This document shows, piece by piece, positions 42,223 to 51,346 of a stretch of DNA of 64,000 nt. This DNA comes from Mesorhizobium carmichaelinearum. GTDB lineage: Bacteria > Pseudomonadota > Alphaproteobacteria > Rhizobiales > Rhizobiaceae. Made by a program: the position numbers and the translations under genes. The notes beneath the pieces are model-generated. The model was not told the origin of the DNA. It was given only the letters and a program-made list of their open reading frames with translations, and made no database searches. Location: NCBI RefSeq assembly GCF_900199455.1, contig NZ_FZQR01000017.1, positions 1 to 64,000 on the forward strand, in the 5' to 3' direction. Each line of letters starts with the position of its first letter. The stretch's first letter is position 1.

Positions 42223-42884
42223 TTAGGCTACAAAAGACCAGGCTTGCTTTTGGCTGCTGTAGAGCAGGACAATTTCGGTAAACAGCAAGTTTGGTACCCA
42301 GCAGAGCCAAGCGATAACGGGGTACGCCTCAACAAAGGGAATATCCAGGACGCCACTCAGCCCGAGGTAAATTCGGAGAGTGATAGCCGCAGTCGTTAAG
42401 GCGTAGCTCCGGATCATCCAACGCCGATGCAGCGCGATCCGGCGACGAAGTATCAGAGCCACGGCGATAGCTGTGGTTGCGATCCAGAGTGCACCGAGAG
42501 CTAAGAAACCAATAGAGGCGACTTTGCCGGTCTCGGCATGCAAGGCGACAGGGATCGAAGCTGACCAGGCAATGAGCACCGCCCCAGCATAAATTCGGCC
42601 GCCATAACGATGCAGCCACGGACGCCGCTGACGCACGGTTGTCAAAAACTGCCATGGCCCGATCAAAAGTGCGACCGAGGCCGACACAGCATGAACGACC
42701 AACGCAGTCCGGTGTGTGACGAAATTTTCCACTAACGGAAAGGGGACAGTCGGTAGGGCTTAGCGTAAGGAGGCCAAACCAACGAGTGTGGCAGCGATGG
42801 CAAGGGCGACCCATGCTCCGCGAGCGACGGGATTCTTTTGGTGCAGGCCCAAACGGCTGGATCCTTGTTGAAGCGTCGGGCGCA
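42223..42884 (-). pseudogene. DUF2306 membrane protein with an in-frame stop
   Basis: Starting at an ATG at 42884 with GAGGAATCG upstream, the frame encodes a first span (GAWVALAIAATLVGLASLR), then a TAA near 42759, then continues in the same frame through ALPTVPFPLVENFVTHRTALVVHAVSASVALLIGPWQF and four more spans to 42223. Restored, this is a DUF2306 protein of about 219 residues with six spans. It is divergent from a TetR regulator that probably controlled it. A single base change (TAC/TAT to TAA) explains the stop. Confidence 0.75.
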
Positions 42885-42946
42885 TGTTCGATTCCTCTGT
42901 AGGGTATGACGAACGAACCGTCGTCGACGCCTTTCCTTATGTTATA

Positions 42947-43000
42947 GGATATAATATCCACTCAAAAATGTGCTGGCGTCAAACTAAAATTATAGGATAT
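42947..43000. promoter_or_regulatory. TetR operator candidates between DUF2306 and tetR genes
   Basis: A perfect 13-bp palindrome GGATATAATATCC (42947-42959) and a second copy of its left half with flank, TATAGGATAT (42991-43000; first copy 42943-42952), lie in the AT-rich divergent region, a typical TetR autoregulation site. Confidence 0.6.
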
Positions 43001-43007
43001 TACATTC

Positions 43008-43619
43008 ATGCCTTCGCAAAAGCCTCTGTCCAGGGTCGGACGGCCGTATCATCACGGCGACCTCCGCGCGGCATTGATCCACGCCGCGTTCCGGGAAGTG
43101 GAGCGGTTGGGACCCGAAGGCGTGAGTCTCAAAGCCTTAGCTCATACGCTGGGCGTGTCGCAGCCGGCACCCTTCAGGCATTTTATCGACCGCGAAGCGC
43201 TGTTGTCCGCCGTTGCCGTCGAAGGCTTCCATGCTTTTTCCAAGGCGCTCGAGGCAGCGGCAGCTGCGGAAGGATCAACTGCCCTCGCTTCCATGGCAAG
43301 CGCCTATGTACGTTTTGGTCGCGAGCATATTGGCCTTTATCGTCTGATGTTCGGTTCGAGACTTCTAGCTTGCGCCGTACCGAACAGTGACCTGAGCCAA
43401 GCGGCATTGGCCAGCTTCGCTCTTCTTGAAGCCAAGGTCACCTCGGCACTGACGCCCAGCTCGGCTCGGAAGAAGGCGCTCGGCGTATGGGCCGCCCTTC
43501 ATGGGCTAGTCATGCTCGATCACGAACAGCTTCTTTCAGGTGATCTGGCCAAGGGGATTGAGATTGAGTCGTTGATTGATGATGTCGTGACGGCCGCCGA
43601 AGAGCCTGCGAAAGACTAG
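43008..43619 (+). CDS. TetR/AcrR family regulator
   Basis: A 203-residue regulator with an N-terminal TetR helix-turn-helix (LIHAAFREVERLGPEGVSLKALAHTLGVSQPAPFRHFIDREALLSAV) and a WHG-type ligand domain (KALGVWAALHGLVMLD). It probably represses itself and the divergent membrane-protein gene through the palindromes at 42947-43000. The target gene carries a stop, so the pair may no longer have a function. Confidence 0.9.
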   Translation: MPSQKPLSRVGRPYHHGDLRAALIHAAFREVERLGPEGVSLKALAHTLGVSQPAPFRHFIDREALLSAVAVEGFHAFSKALEAAAAAEGSTALASMASAYVRFGREHIGLYRLMFGSRLLACAVPNSDLSQAALASFALLEAKVTSALTPSSARKKALGVWAALHGLVMLDHEQLLSGDLAKGIEIESLIDDVVTAAEEPAKD

Positions 43620-43669
43620 TTCTGTAGCAAGACCCGACTGAAAGTCTTTGGTGTTGTTGCGATTGGGAT

Positions 43670-43946
43670 AGCACTGGTCCGGCACCGGCACACCGAGATG
43701 CAGGCAGAGCGGCTTCCACCCAGCCCGTCATATTTCTTCTTCCAGTTGAAATAGGTCGCCTGGCTGATCCCGGCCCTCCGGCAGATCTCCGCCACAGGAA
43801 ACCCATCCGCTCCCTGCTTCAGAATGAACGCCTTCTGCGCGTCCGAAAACTTCGATGCTTTCATCGCTTCCGCTCCTCTCCCAGCCGGGAAACTACAGCG
43901 GAAAACTCCAATTCTGAACGGTCCAGTTTCTGGGGATCAGATCACA
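43670..43946 (-). mobile_element. IS3-family fragment with truncated orfA
   Basis: Minus frame 43864 downwards reads MKASKFSDAQKAFILKQGADGFPVAEICRRAGISQATYFNWKKKYDGL, the IS3/IS911-type orfA helix-turn-helix, then is cut. Upstream lies the element end (minus strand TGATCTGATCCCCAGAAACT, near 43946). orfB is absent. Confidence 0.75.
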
Positions 43947-44025
43947 GTCGCGCGGGACTTTGGCCGAGTCGCTTGCGACAGTTTCAGACCCGCAATCTCC
44001 AGGCTTTCTTCGCCCGATCACCTAT

Positions 44026-44050
44026 CGAACCAAACCGCCCCGACGGCGTT
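44026..44050 (+). promoter_or_regulatory. EcfG/RpoE2-like promoter of ligD
   Basis: CGAAC (44026-44030), 16 bases, CGTT (44047-44050); one mismatch to GGAAC-N16-CGTT, 36 bases before the ligD ATG. Confidence 0.55.
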
Positions 44051-44085
44051 GAGTCGCGCGTTGCCTCATCAGCCGGGGCATTTTC

Positions 44086-46740
44086 ATGACAAAGGACGAA
44101 CTTTCCACCTATCGCGCCAAACGCGATTTCACCAAGACGAAAGAGCCCAGCGGCGAGAACTCGATTGCGAAATCGAACCGGCTTCGCTTTGTCATTCAGA
44201 AACACTTCCACGCGGCTGCACTACGATCTGCGGCTTGAGCTCGGTGGTGTCTTCAAGCGTGGGCTGTCACCAAAGGGCCGTCCCTGGATCCGCAGGACAA
44301 GCGCCTGGCGGTCGAGGTTGAGGATCATCCGCTGGATTACGGCGATTTCGAAGGCACGATCCCCAAGGGGCAGTACGGCGGCGGCACCGTACAGCTGGGG
44401 ATCGCGGCTACTGGGAGCCCGAGGGCGCCATGTCTCCTGAACAAGCCTTGGAAAAAGGCGATCTGAAATTCACGCTCGACGGCAAGCGTCTGCACGGAAG
44501 TTTTGTTCTGGTGCGCATGAAGCACGACCGCAACGGCGGGAAGCAGACCAACTGGCTGCTGATCAAGCACCGCGACAAATACGCCACGGACGGCAATGGC
44601 GACGCGGTGTTGGCACAGGACCGGTCCGTGGCCTCCGGGCGAAGCATGGACAAGATTGCTGCCGGAAAGGGGTCCGGGCCGAAGCCGTTCATGATGCAAG
44701 GCTCAGCCGCGGCGGATGCCGATGCCGTGTGGGACAGCAATCGCGGCCATGCCGCCGAGGAGCGCGCCAAGCCGGCAAAGGCATCGTCAAAGCCGTCGTC
44801 CCCCGCAAAACCAGCCGCTCGCGGCTCGGCGGTTGCGATGCCCGAGTTCGTCGCGCCACAGCTTTGCGCGACCCTTTCTCGCCCGCCTGCGGGAACGAAC
44901 TGGGTTCACGAAATCAAGTTCGACGGCTATCGCGTCCAGTTGCGCGTCCAGGAAGGCACCGCCACTTTGAGGACGCGCAAGGGCCTCGACTGGACGGACA
45001 AGTTTCGCGCCATCGCAAAAGAGGCGGCCGGTTTCCCCAATGTCATCGTCGACGGCGAGATCGTGGCTCTGGGCGAGAATGGCGCACCCGATTTTGCCGC
45101 CATGCAGGCCGCATTATCGGAGCGCCGGACAAAGGATTTGATCTTCTTTGCCTTCGATCTGTTGTTCGCCGATGGCGCCGATCTGCGAAAGGTGCCTCTC
45201 TTGGAGCGCAAGGGACGGCTGAGCGAGATGCTTGGTGAAGTCGAGTGTGGCGAGGAAAAGCTCATCCGCTATGTCGAGCATTTCACCAATGGGGGCGACG
45301 CGGTGCTGCAGTCGGCATGCCGGCTGCGAGCTCGAAGGCATCATCTCAAAAAAGGCGGATGCGGCCTATGTCTCGGGCAGAACCGACACCTGGGCGAAAT
45401 CGAAGTGCCGGGCGGGACATGAAGTGGTCATCGGCGGCTGGTCGACGACCAATGGCAAGTTCCGGTCGCTGCTGGTCGGTGTGAACCGCGGCGAACATTT
45501 CGCCTATATCGGCCGTGTCGGAACCGGCTACAGCGAAGCCAAGGTCAAGCAGTTGCTGCCGCGGCTGAAGGAAATGAAGGCCGCCAAGTCGCCGTTTACC
45601 GGCGATGGTGCACCGAAAAAGGATTCGACGGTCTTCTGGAGGAAGCCGGAACTGGTTGCGGAAATCGAATTCGCCGGCTGGACCGGTGGCGGCAATGTCA
45701 GGCAGGCTGCCTTCAAGGGTTTGCGCGATGACAAACCGGCCAAGGAGGTAGAGGCTGAGCGTCCCGCCGATCCTCAAGGCACTCAGATTGCCGATCCGGC
45801 CAAGACGAGAGCCCGGACAGGGAAAGCCCCGGTGGTAATGGGCGTCATCATATCCAAGCCGGACAAGCCGTTATGGCCGAATGCCGGTGACGGTGGACAG
45901 CCGGTCACCAAGGTTGACCTCGCCGAGTATTTCGAGGCCATTGGCCCCTGGATGATCAAGCATCTCAAAGGTCGTCCGTGCTCGCTGGTGCGAGCGCCCG
46001 ACGGCTACGCCGGCGAGCAGTTCTTTCAACGCCATGCCATGCCGGGGACTTCCAATCTGCTGGAGCTCGTAAAAGTCTTCGGCGACCACAAGCCGTATCT
46101 GCAGATCGACCGCGTTGAAGGCTTGGCGGCGATCGCCCAAATCGGCGGCCTGGAATTGCATCCCTGGAATTGCCAGCCCGGTCACCCCGAGGTTCCCGGC
46201 AGGTTGGTGTTCGACCTGGACCCTGGTCCAGAAGTCGCCTTTGCCGATGTGGTCGCGGCCGCAAAGGAAATGCGTGATCGTCTTGAAGATTTGGGACTGG
46301 TCAGCTTTTGCAAGACCACGGGTGGCAAGGGCCTGCACGTCGTCACGCCGCTGGCGGGCCAACGCAGCAAAACGACCTGGCCCCAAGCCAAGGCCTTTGC
46401 CAAGGCCGTCTGTATGCAGATGGCGGCAGACAGCCCGAACCTCTATTTGGTCGACATGGCCAAGAAGCTGCGGACGTCCCGGATCTTTCTCGATTATCTC
46501 AGGAATGATCCGATGGCGACCGCCGTTGCACCTCTGTCGCCCCGCGCCAGGGAGGGTGCGACGGTTTCAATGCCGCTGACATGGGGCCAGGTGAAGGCGG
46601 ATCTCGACCCCAAGAGAGACACCGTCCGCAGTGTGCCAGGCCTACTGAAGAAGACTGTCGCCTGGGCCGACTATGACGAGGGCGAACGGTCGATCAGTAC
46701 GGCCATCAAACGGCTCGGCTCGACGAAGCTCGCCGCATGA
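44086..46740 (+). pseudogene. ligD: LigD (end-joining ligase/polymerase) with several frameshifts
   Basis: All three LigD domains are present in the order phosphoesterase-ligase-polymerase: MTKDELSTYRAKRDFTKTKEPSG then TRLHYDLRLELGG and DHPLDYGDFEGTIPKGQYGGG (44086-44700), ligase with EIKFDGYRVQLRV holding the adenylated Lys (44840-45770), and the primase/polymerase domain ending YDEGERSISTAIKRLG (45840-46740). One-base deletions near 44205, 44258 and 44397 and a shift near 45325 break the frame. Restored, it would be about 885 residues. LigD repairs double-strand breaks with Ku; a ku gene lies at 50.2 kb. The regular domains suggest recent damage or sequence error. Confidence 0.85.
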
Positions 46741-47756
46741 ATTCGAAGGGATCAAAACCGTCGTTTGGTGTTCCCTTGGACACGGAGCCCATGGAGGCAA
46801 AGGCCGCGGAGGCCTTGCCGGATGACACCGGGCAGTGGCAGTACGAACCCAAATGGGACGGATTCCGCGGCCTGGCCTTCAAAGCCGGTGACGAGGTCGA
46901 GTTGCGGGCAAAATCAGGCAAGCCACTTGGCAGATACTTTCCGGAAGTCGTCGCGATGGTGCGTGAGCTGAAGGGCGAAGGCTTTGTGGTGGACGGTGAG
47001 CTCGTCATCGACGTTGACGGCTCGCTCTCTTTCGATGCGCTGCAGATGCGGCTGCATCCGGCGGAAAGCCGAATTCGAAAGCTCTCTGTCGAGACCCCGG
47101 CAAAACTTATCCTGTAAGATATACTGGCCACTTCGGATGCCAGCCTGATGGGTGAACCGCTGTCCGCAAGGCGCAAGGCGCTGGAACTGTTGGTAAAGTC
47201 GGCGGGGCGCGTCGGTATCGAACTGTCTCGGTGTACCACGGATTTGCCCACCGCAATGAGGTGGCTTGGCGCATCCGGACAGGGTTCCACCGATGGCGTT
47301 GTCGCCAAGCGCCTCGACGATGCGTATCGGCCGGGCGAGCGCGCCATGATAAAGGTCAAGCGGCTGCGCACAGCCGATTGCGTCGTCGGCGGATATCGGT
47401 ATTTGGCGAACGCGCGCGAGGTCGGCTCTTTGTTGCTGGGGCTCTACAATGACCAGGGCAAGCTCGACCACGTAGGCTTTACATCGACGATCGCTCGCGA
47501 AGACCGGACAGCGCTGACGCGACAAGTTGAGGCGTTACGGTCACCGCCTGGCTTTACCGGCAAAGCGCCAGGTGGCCCAAGTCGCTGGAGCACTGAGAGG
47601 AGCGGGCAGTGGGAACCGGTTCGCCCTGAACTGGTGGTCGAAGTGCGTTTCGATCACGTCACCGGCGATCGCTTCCGGCATGGCACGAAATTATTGCGCT
47701 GGCGCCCTCACAAAAACCCAAAGCAGTTCACCTTCGAGCAGATCGTGAAAACATGA
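46737..47756 (+). pseudogene. Second ATP-dependent DNA ligase (LigC-like) with an in-frame stop
   Basis: The ATG overlaps the ligD stop (ATGA). The protein would be about 339 residues: adenylation motif EPKWDGFR with Lys39, VVDGELVI, then TDGVVAKRLDDAYRPGERAMIKVKR and the OB-fold with WRPHKNPKQFTFEQ at the end. An in-frame TAA at 47115-47117 (after ETPAKLIL, where Phe-Asp is expected) splits it. Such LigC-type ligases act in alternative end joining. The rest of the frame is undamaged. Confidence 0.8.
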
Positions 47757-47795
47757 GCGCTTCGCACGCGACGGTTAGCGTCGAGGCGGCCTGAC

Positions 47796-48359
47796 CTACG
47801 CTGTATCCACGCGCTTGAGATCAGATACAGGCACCACCCCGTGCTGGCTGATGAAGGTCAAGGTGGACCCGGTGCTTTGGCTCTGTGAGACACCAGATAT
47901 GCGATGGTCGCCGGTGTCGTAGATCTCCGTGTTTCCGTGGTCGTCGATGACCAGGCGGCGTTTCTCCGCAAACGCCGCATAACGCATGTGGTTCTGGGAG
48001 CCGGCGGCAGAGGGGTTTCCAAGCTCATCTGGCCACCACGACGCCGCAGCTGCCATACCAGCGGAACGATAGCTCACACCCGTGTCGCCGCCCCGCCGCT
48101 CGGAGGGATGGTCGCGCAGGTATGCAGACAACTCTCCCGCGATAGCGTTGAGCTTGGCCTTCAGGCTTTCGTTGAACATGTCGCCAACCATCGTCATGCC
48201 CGAAGACCATTGCGACATGCCGCCAAAATCGGCGTGACTGAATTGGGCCATAGCGCCGCCACCACGCTGTAAGCCGTCCAGAACAGCCCTAACAGCGTCT
48301 TCGGAGATGCCGTGCTCGCGCGAAAGGCGGGTGGTCAGGTCGCCTAAGTTCTGGGCCAT
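47796..48359 (-). CDS. Conserved hypothetical protein under an EcfG-type promoter
   Basis: 187 residues, MAQNLGDLTTRLSREHGISEDAVRAVLDGLQRGGGAMAQFSHADFGGMSQWSSGMTMVGDMFNESL..., soluble. ATG at 48359 with AGGA seven bases upstream. A strict GGAAC-N16-CGTT promoter ends about 56 bases before the start. The sequence pattern is known to recur in alphaproteobacteria without an assigned function. Convergent with the ligase genes. Confidence 0.7.
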   Translation of the reverse strand: MAQNLGDLTTRLSREHGISEDAVRAVLDGLQRGGGAMAQFSHADFGGMSQWSSGMTMVGDMFNESLKAKLNAIAGELSAYLRDHPSERRGGDTGVSYRSAGMAAAASWWPDELGNPSAAGSQNHMRYAAFAEKRRLVIDDHGNTEIYDTGDHRISGVSQSQSTGSTLTFISQHGVVPVSDLKRVDTA

Positions 48360-48414
48360 TATGTTGTCCTGAGAATCAGTAGCGTTCCGCCGCCAGTCTG
48401 CGCGACACAGCAGC

Positions 48415-48439
48415 AACGATCGTCGCAGGGCGAGGTTCC
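48415..48439 (-). promoter_or_regulatory. EcfG/RpoE2-type promoter
   Basis: Minus-strand GGAAC (plus 48435-48439), 16 bases, CGTT (48415-48418): an exact general-stress consensus upstream of the gene at 47796-48359. Confidence 0.7.
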
Positions 48440-48747
48440 TGGATCCGCAGAATTTCCAACGTCATTCCGAGTCATTGGTCGCCGCCTGGTCCGAAACACC
48501 GCGAACGTCCGCCCACGTCGTTTGACAGAAAAGCCGATCCTGTCTGTTGGAACATTTCGACCGGCACACTTTTTTACAAGGACTGTTGCCGACTGGTGCT
48601 CGACGAACACAATCTGTCCGACGGCCTGACTGGGTGGAACGCTTTTCGCCCTGGTGAATTGTCAGGACTATTGCGGTCGGCAACGCCAGACGTAGCCGAC
48701 ACAAGCAGCCCGCCGGCCCAACAGGCTGGCGGGCTCTTTCGTCACGG
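48440..48747. other. Stretch without a supported gene; contains a hairpin
   Basis: No convincing frame. An 8-bp hairpin AGCCCGCC (48707-48714) / GGCGGGCT (48728-48735) followed by CTTTC could terminate transcription on the plus strand; a weak GGAAC element (about 48549) lies upstream, so a short transcript is conceivable but unproven. Confidence 0.35.
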
Positions 48748-48954
48748 TCATGAAAGACGTGGACCGCATTCAACGACCGCTTGCGCGGTCATGATCTCTC
48801 GCCGAAGGGCTCGCTTTGGCGGCTGACGGTTCTCGTCGGGGTTGGGGACGGGCAATTCATCCGGCAGGAGGTCAGGGTCAGGCTCGCGCACGTCTGGGGT
48901 CCAGCTTGGTGCATCCACCGTCGGTTCTTCATTCGGCGCTGGTTTGGGCGGCAT
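48748..48954 (-). CDS. Small Pro/Asp-rich hypothetical protein
   Basis: 68 residues, MPPKPAPNEEPTVDAPSWTPDVREPDPDLLPDELPVPNPDENRQ..., acidic and disordered. GGGAG seven bases before the ATG at 48954. It follows the gene at 48997-49194 by 42 bases and is probably transcribed with it from the EcfG-type promoter at 49217. No known domain. Confidence 0.6.
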   Translation of the reverse strand: MPPKPAPNEEPTVDAPSWTPDVREPDPDLLPDELPVPNPDENRQPPKRALRREIMTAQAVVECGPRLS

Positions 48955-48996
48955 GACTATTCTCCCGTTTGTCAGTTAGGCGCGGTGTCTTGCCGG

Positions 48997-49194
48997 CTAG
49001 CGGACGTGCGTCGCTTCGTCTGGCCGGGAAGGGGTCCGCCAAAGGGCTGTCAGGTTTAAGCGGAGCGCCTGCCGTTTTAGGACTGACTGGTGCTTGACCG
49101 GCGTCCCTGTCGCCGGGCCTTTACGCTCGATCTCGGCGCCGGCCGTCTCCGGCTCTCTTGCAATTGCATCGTTGAGGTTTTTGATCTTCGCCAT
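48997..49194 (-). CDS. Small hypothetical stress-regulon protein
   Basis: 65 residues, MAKIKNLNDAIAREPETAGAEIERKGPATGTPVKHQSVLKRQALRL..., basic C-terminus. AGGAG eight bases before the ATG at 49194; a strict EcfG-type promoter ends 23 bases upstream. Function unknown. Confidence 0.6.
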   Translation of the reverse strand: MAKIKNLNDAIAREPETAGAEIERKGPATGTPVKHQSVLKRQALRLNLTALWRTPSRPDEATHVR

Positions 49195-49216
49195 GGCGTT
49201 GTCTCCTTTACGGGCC

Positions 49217-49241
49217 AACGACCGGCCAGCAGGAATGTTCC
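49217..49241 (-). promoter_or_regulatory. EcfG/RpoE2-type promoter
   Basis: Minus-strand GGAAC (plus 49237-49241), 16 bases, CGTT (49217-49220). A weaker element facing the other way, GAAAC (49252-49256), 17 bases, GGTT (49274-49277), may serve the gene at 49307. Confidence 0.7.
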
Positions 49242-49306
49242 AGATGGCATGGAAACTCGGTGCGCCGGGCGATGGTTGTCGATGACCACACAGGGAGGAA
49301 CAGAAA

Positions 49307-49522
49307 ATGTCTGGCGACGAAAACCATCGTGAAACCGGAGCGACGAATTATCCGGCCAGAACCGGTAAAGACCCATCAGATGCCTTCTCGCAGGACGCGG
49401 CTGGAAACAAGAAGCCCAAGGACGGCGTCGGATTGACGCGGCCCGCGGACGAAGTCGATGACAAGACACATCAGTCGGATGGGCAGAACCCACCAGGCCA
49501 GGTAAAGAGTTCCCGGCCATGA
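49307..49522 (+). CDS. Small disordered hypothetical protein
   Basis: 71 residues, MSGDENHRETGATNYPARTGKDPSDAFSQDAAGNKKPKDG..., hydrophilic and probably unfolded, a type often induced by stress. GGGAGG with good spacing before the ATG. Its stop overlaps the next start (ATGA at 49519-49522). Confidence 0.6.
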   Translation: MSGDENHRETGATNYPARTGKDPSDAFSQDAAGNKKPKDGVGLTRPADEVDDKTHQSDGQNPPGQVKSSRP

Positions 49523-49832
49523 ATGTCGCCAATCTTCAGCTAGAAGGTCTAATGATGGCGGTCGCGTCGATCAACAATGTGCTGGTCCACAAGGGACTGC
49601 TTTCGATCGACGACATCGATATTGCGCTGCGAAAGGCCGAGGCCAGCGTCGCGGGCGATGAGCGGACTTATGAAGACATGTCCCCGGCCAACCGCGACGC
49701 ATCTGCTTCCCGATCCGGCTTCTGCAGATCGCAAACAACGCCCAAGGCGAATCCGACGTTCCGCCGTTTTCGGAACTGGCAAAAATGGTTGGGCAAACGA
49801 AGCAGCCTTACAACGATCAGCAGTGGCGCTGA
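49519..49832 (+). pseudogene. Small conserved hypothetical gene with a one-base frameshift
   Basis: Begins MNVANLQLEGLMMAVASINNVLVHKGLLSIDDIDIALRKAEASVAGDERTYEDMSPANRDA; a one-base deletion near 49697 shifts it. The natural continuation ICFPIRLLQIANNAQGESDVPPFSEL and MVGQTKQPYNDQQ ends at a TGA at 49830-49832. Restored, about 105 residues, helical and soluble. Coupled to the previous gene by ATGA. Confidence 0.65.
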
Positions 49833-49856
49833 CGATCACACCGCCTCCGTGACGGC

Positions 49857-50162
49857 CTACATTTCGCTGTTTTGAATAATTCCCGCTTCGCCATCCTGGA
49901 TATGCGTCCGCGACGACGTTGACGTCTTTAGCCGAACGCCGGGTCCGCCATGGATCGTCTCACCGTCGCTCAGAAAGGCCACCCCCGCGGTCTCAAGCGC
50001 GGATCGCATCGCAACCAGCATGTCGCCGGCCGGAACGCGCTTGCTCTTCTCGAAGTCCCGAACGGTTCCCTCACTGACCTGCGCTTTCGCGCCAAGCCTG
50101 GCTTGCGACCAGTCCAGCAGACCACGCGCCGCCCGGCATTGCTCCACGGTTAATTTGGTCAC
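49857..50162 (-). CDS. Xre-family transcriptional regulator
   Basis: A 101-residue protein with one helix-turn-helix: CRAARGLLDWSQARLGAKAQVSEGTVRDFEKSKRVPAGDMLVAMRSALE. GTG start at 50162 (VTKLTVEQ) with GAGGAG six bases upstream; the longer frame to 50348 overlaps ku in another frame and is rejected. It follows ku by 36 bases and may be co-transcribed. Confidence 0.8.
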   Translation of the reverse strand: MTKLTVEQCRAARGLLDWSQARLGAKAQVSEGTVRDFEKSKRVPAGDMLVAMRSALETAGVAFLSDGETIHGGPGVRLKTSTSSRTHIQDGEAGIIQNSEM

Positions 50163-50197
50163 GTAAGTCTCCTCGGGTCGATGTGTTCGCGTTTGGC

Positions 50198-51021
50198 CTA
50201 AGCGCTCTTGCGCTTTGCCGGGGCGCTCTTTTTGGAGGTCGCCAATCCCTCCTGTTTCAGACTCTTCTTCAGGATTCGGCCAGGTTGATGACGTTCTCTT
50301 TCGGCTTGGGTGCTGCCTTTGGTGGCGCCTTGCCCTTTCGTTTCGCATCGATCATGGCAATCAGCGCATATTCGTAGGTGCCCTCGAATTTCGAGGGATC
50401 GAAGGTGGTCACCTTTTGTCGATGAGCATGCCGGCAATTTCGAGCAGCTCGGCATCATATTTTGCCTTCGTCAAACCATCAAAGACACTCTCCTCGGCGA
50501 CCCTCATTGCGGTTTCGAAGTTCGGTCATCACCATGCCCTTGCCATATGGCTCGATCACAACTTCACCGCCGCTCTTGTAGAGCACGATGCAGGACCGCG
50601 CTGTGACGCCCTTGTTCTTCATGGCATCGCGGATCACGCCGTAAGCCTCGACGGCCGCGCCGTCGGCTGGAATGAGGTAGTAGGGTTTCTCTAGATTGCG
50701 GGTGTCGATCTCGCTGATCGCCACAAACTCGCCAACCTCAAATGTGTGATCCGAGGTGAGCTTGAGCGCCTTGATGTCGTCGGGCTCAATTTGAAGGAAT
50801 CCATCCTTCTCCAACTCGAAACCCTTGACCTGGTCTTCCGTTTCAAACGGTTCCCCGGTCTTCTCATCGGCATAGATGCTTTTGACCGGCAGGCCGTCCT
50901 TACGGTTCAAGATCTTGAAGTGGATCTTCGAGGCTTCGCTGGTGGCGCCCACAATCTTGACGCCACAGGTAACCGAGCCGACCTTCAAAAAACCTTTCCA
51001 GACAGCACGTGGCGCGACCAT
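50198..51021 (-). pseudogene. ku: Ku-family DNA end-binding protein with three one-base deletions
   Basis: The first 170 codons are intact Ku: MVAPRAVWKGFLKVGSVTCGVKIVGATSEASKIHFKILNRKDG and KPYYLIPADGAAVEAYGVIRDAMKNKG. The frame breaks after VMTELRN near 50510; the continuation AMRVAEESVFDGLTKAKYDAELLEIAGMLID, then VTTFDPSKFEGTYEYALIAMIDAKRKGKAPPKA, then ILKKSLKQEGLATSKKSAPAKRKSA lie in successive frames (breaks near 50421 and 50275). Restored, about 275 residues, a normal bacterial Ku that recruits LigD. It has a strict EcfG-type promoter, as reported for a Ku gene of S. meliloti. Confidence 0.85.
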
Positions 51022-51050
51022 GTCGTTTATCCCCGTTTCAGGTCAAGGCA

Positions 51051-51075
51051 AACGAGTGTCGGCCCAAACCGTTCC
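51051..51075 (-). promoter_or_regulatory. EcfG/RpoE2-type promoter of ku
   Basis: Minus-strand GGAAC (plus 51071-51075), 16 bases, CGTT (51051-51054), placing the transcript start about 25 bases before the ku ATG. Confidence 0.75.
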
Positions 51076-51113
51076 TTGGATCCACCGCAGCCGGGTGTCC
51101 GCTGGGTTTCGTC

Positions 51114-51138
51114 GGAACGTTTCGCAAGGTGGCAGGTT
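51114..51138 (+). promoter_or_regulatory. EcfG-like promoter facing the methyltransferase gene
   Basis: GGAAC (51114-51118), 16 bases, GGTT (51135-51138), divergent from the ku promoter and about 80 bases before the small frame at 51218. Confidence 0.45.
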
Positions 51139-51217
51139 AGCTCGTAGCAAGCCATATTCCCCGGTCGCAATGGCGATGTCCTGATAGTCGACGACCTTTC
51201 GCGGGCCCCGGATCGCT

Positions 51218-51346
51218 ATGGAGTGGAAGAGTGACCCAGTGACAGACCTGACTTGGCCCGACATTTGGATCCAGAAGATTGATGAAGAACTAGCCGTCAC
51301 CAGTGTTGGCAGCGAACGATTGGCTTGTGCAGGTATAGCCGCATGA
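51218..51346 (+). CDS. 42-residue open frame coupled to the methyltransferase gene
   Basis: Reads MEWKSDPVTDLTWPDIWIQK then IDEELAVTSVGSERLACAGIAA; its TGA overlaps the next ATG (ATGA at 51343-51346). It is Trp-rich at the start and acidic. The overlap suggests a genuine small gene or a leader peptide, but no clear ribosome-binding site is present. Confidence 0.35.
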   Translation: MEWKSDPVTDLTWPDIWIQKIDEELAVTSVGSERLACAGIAA

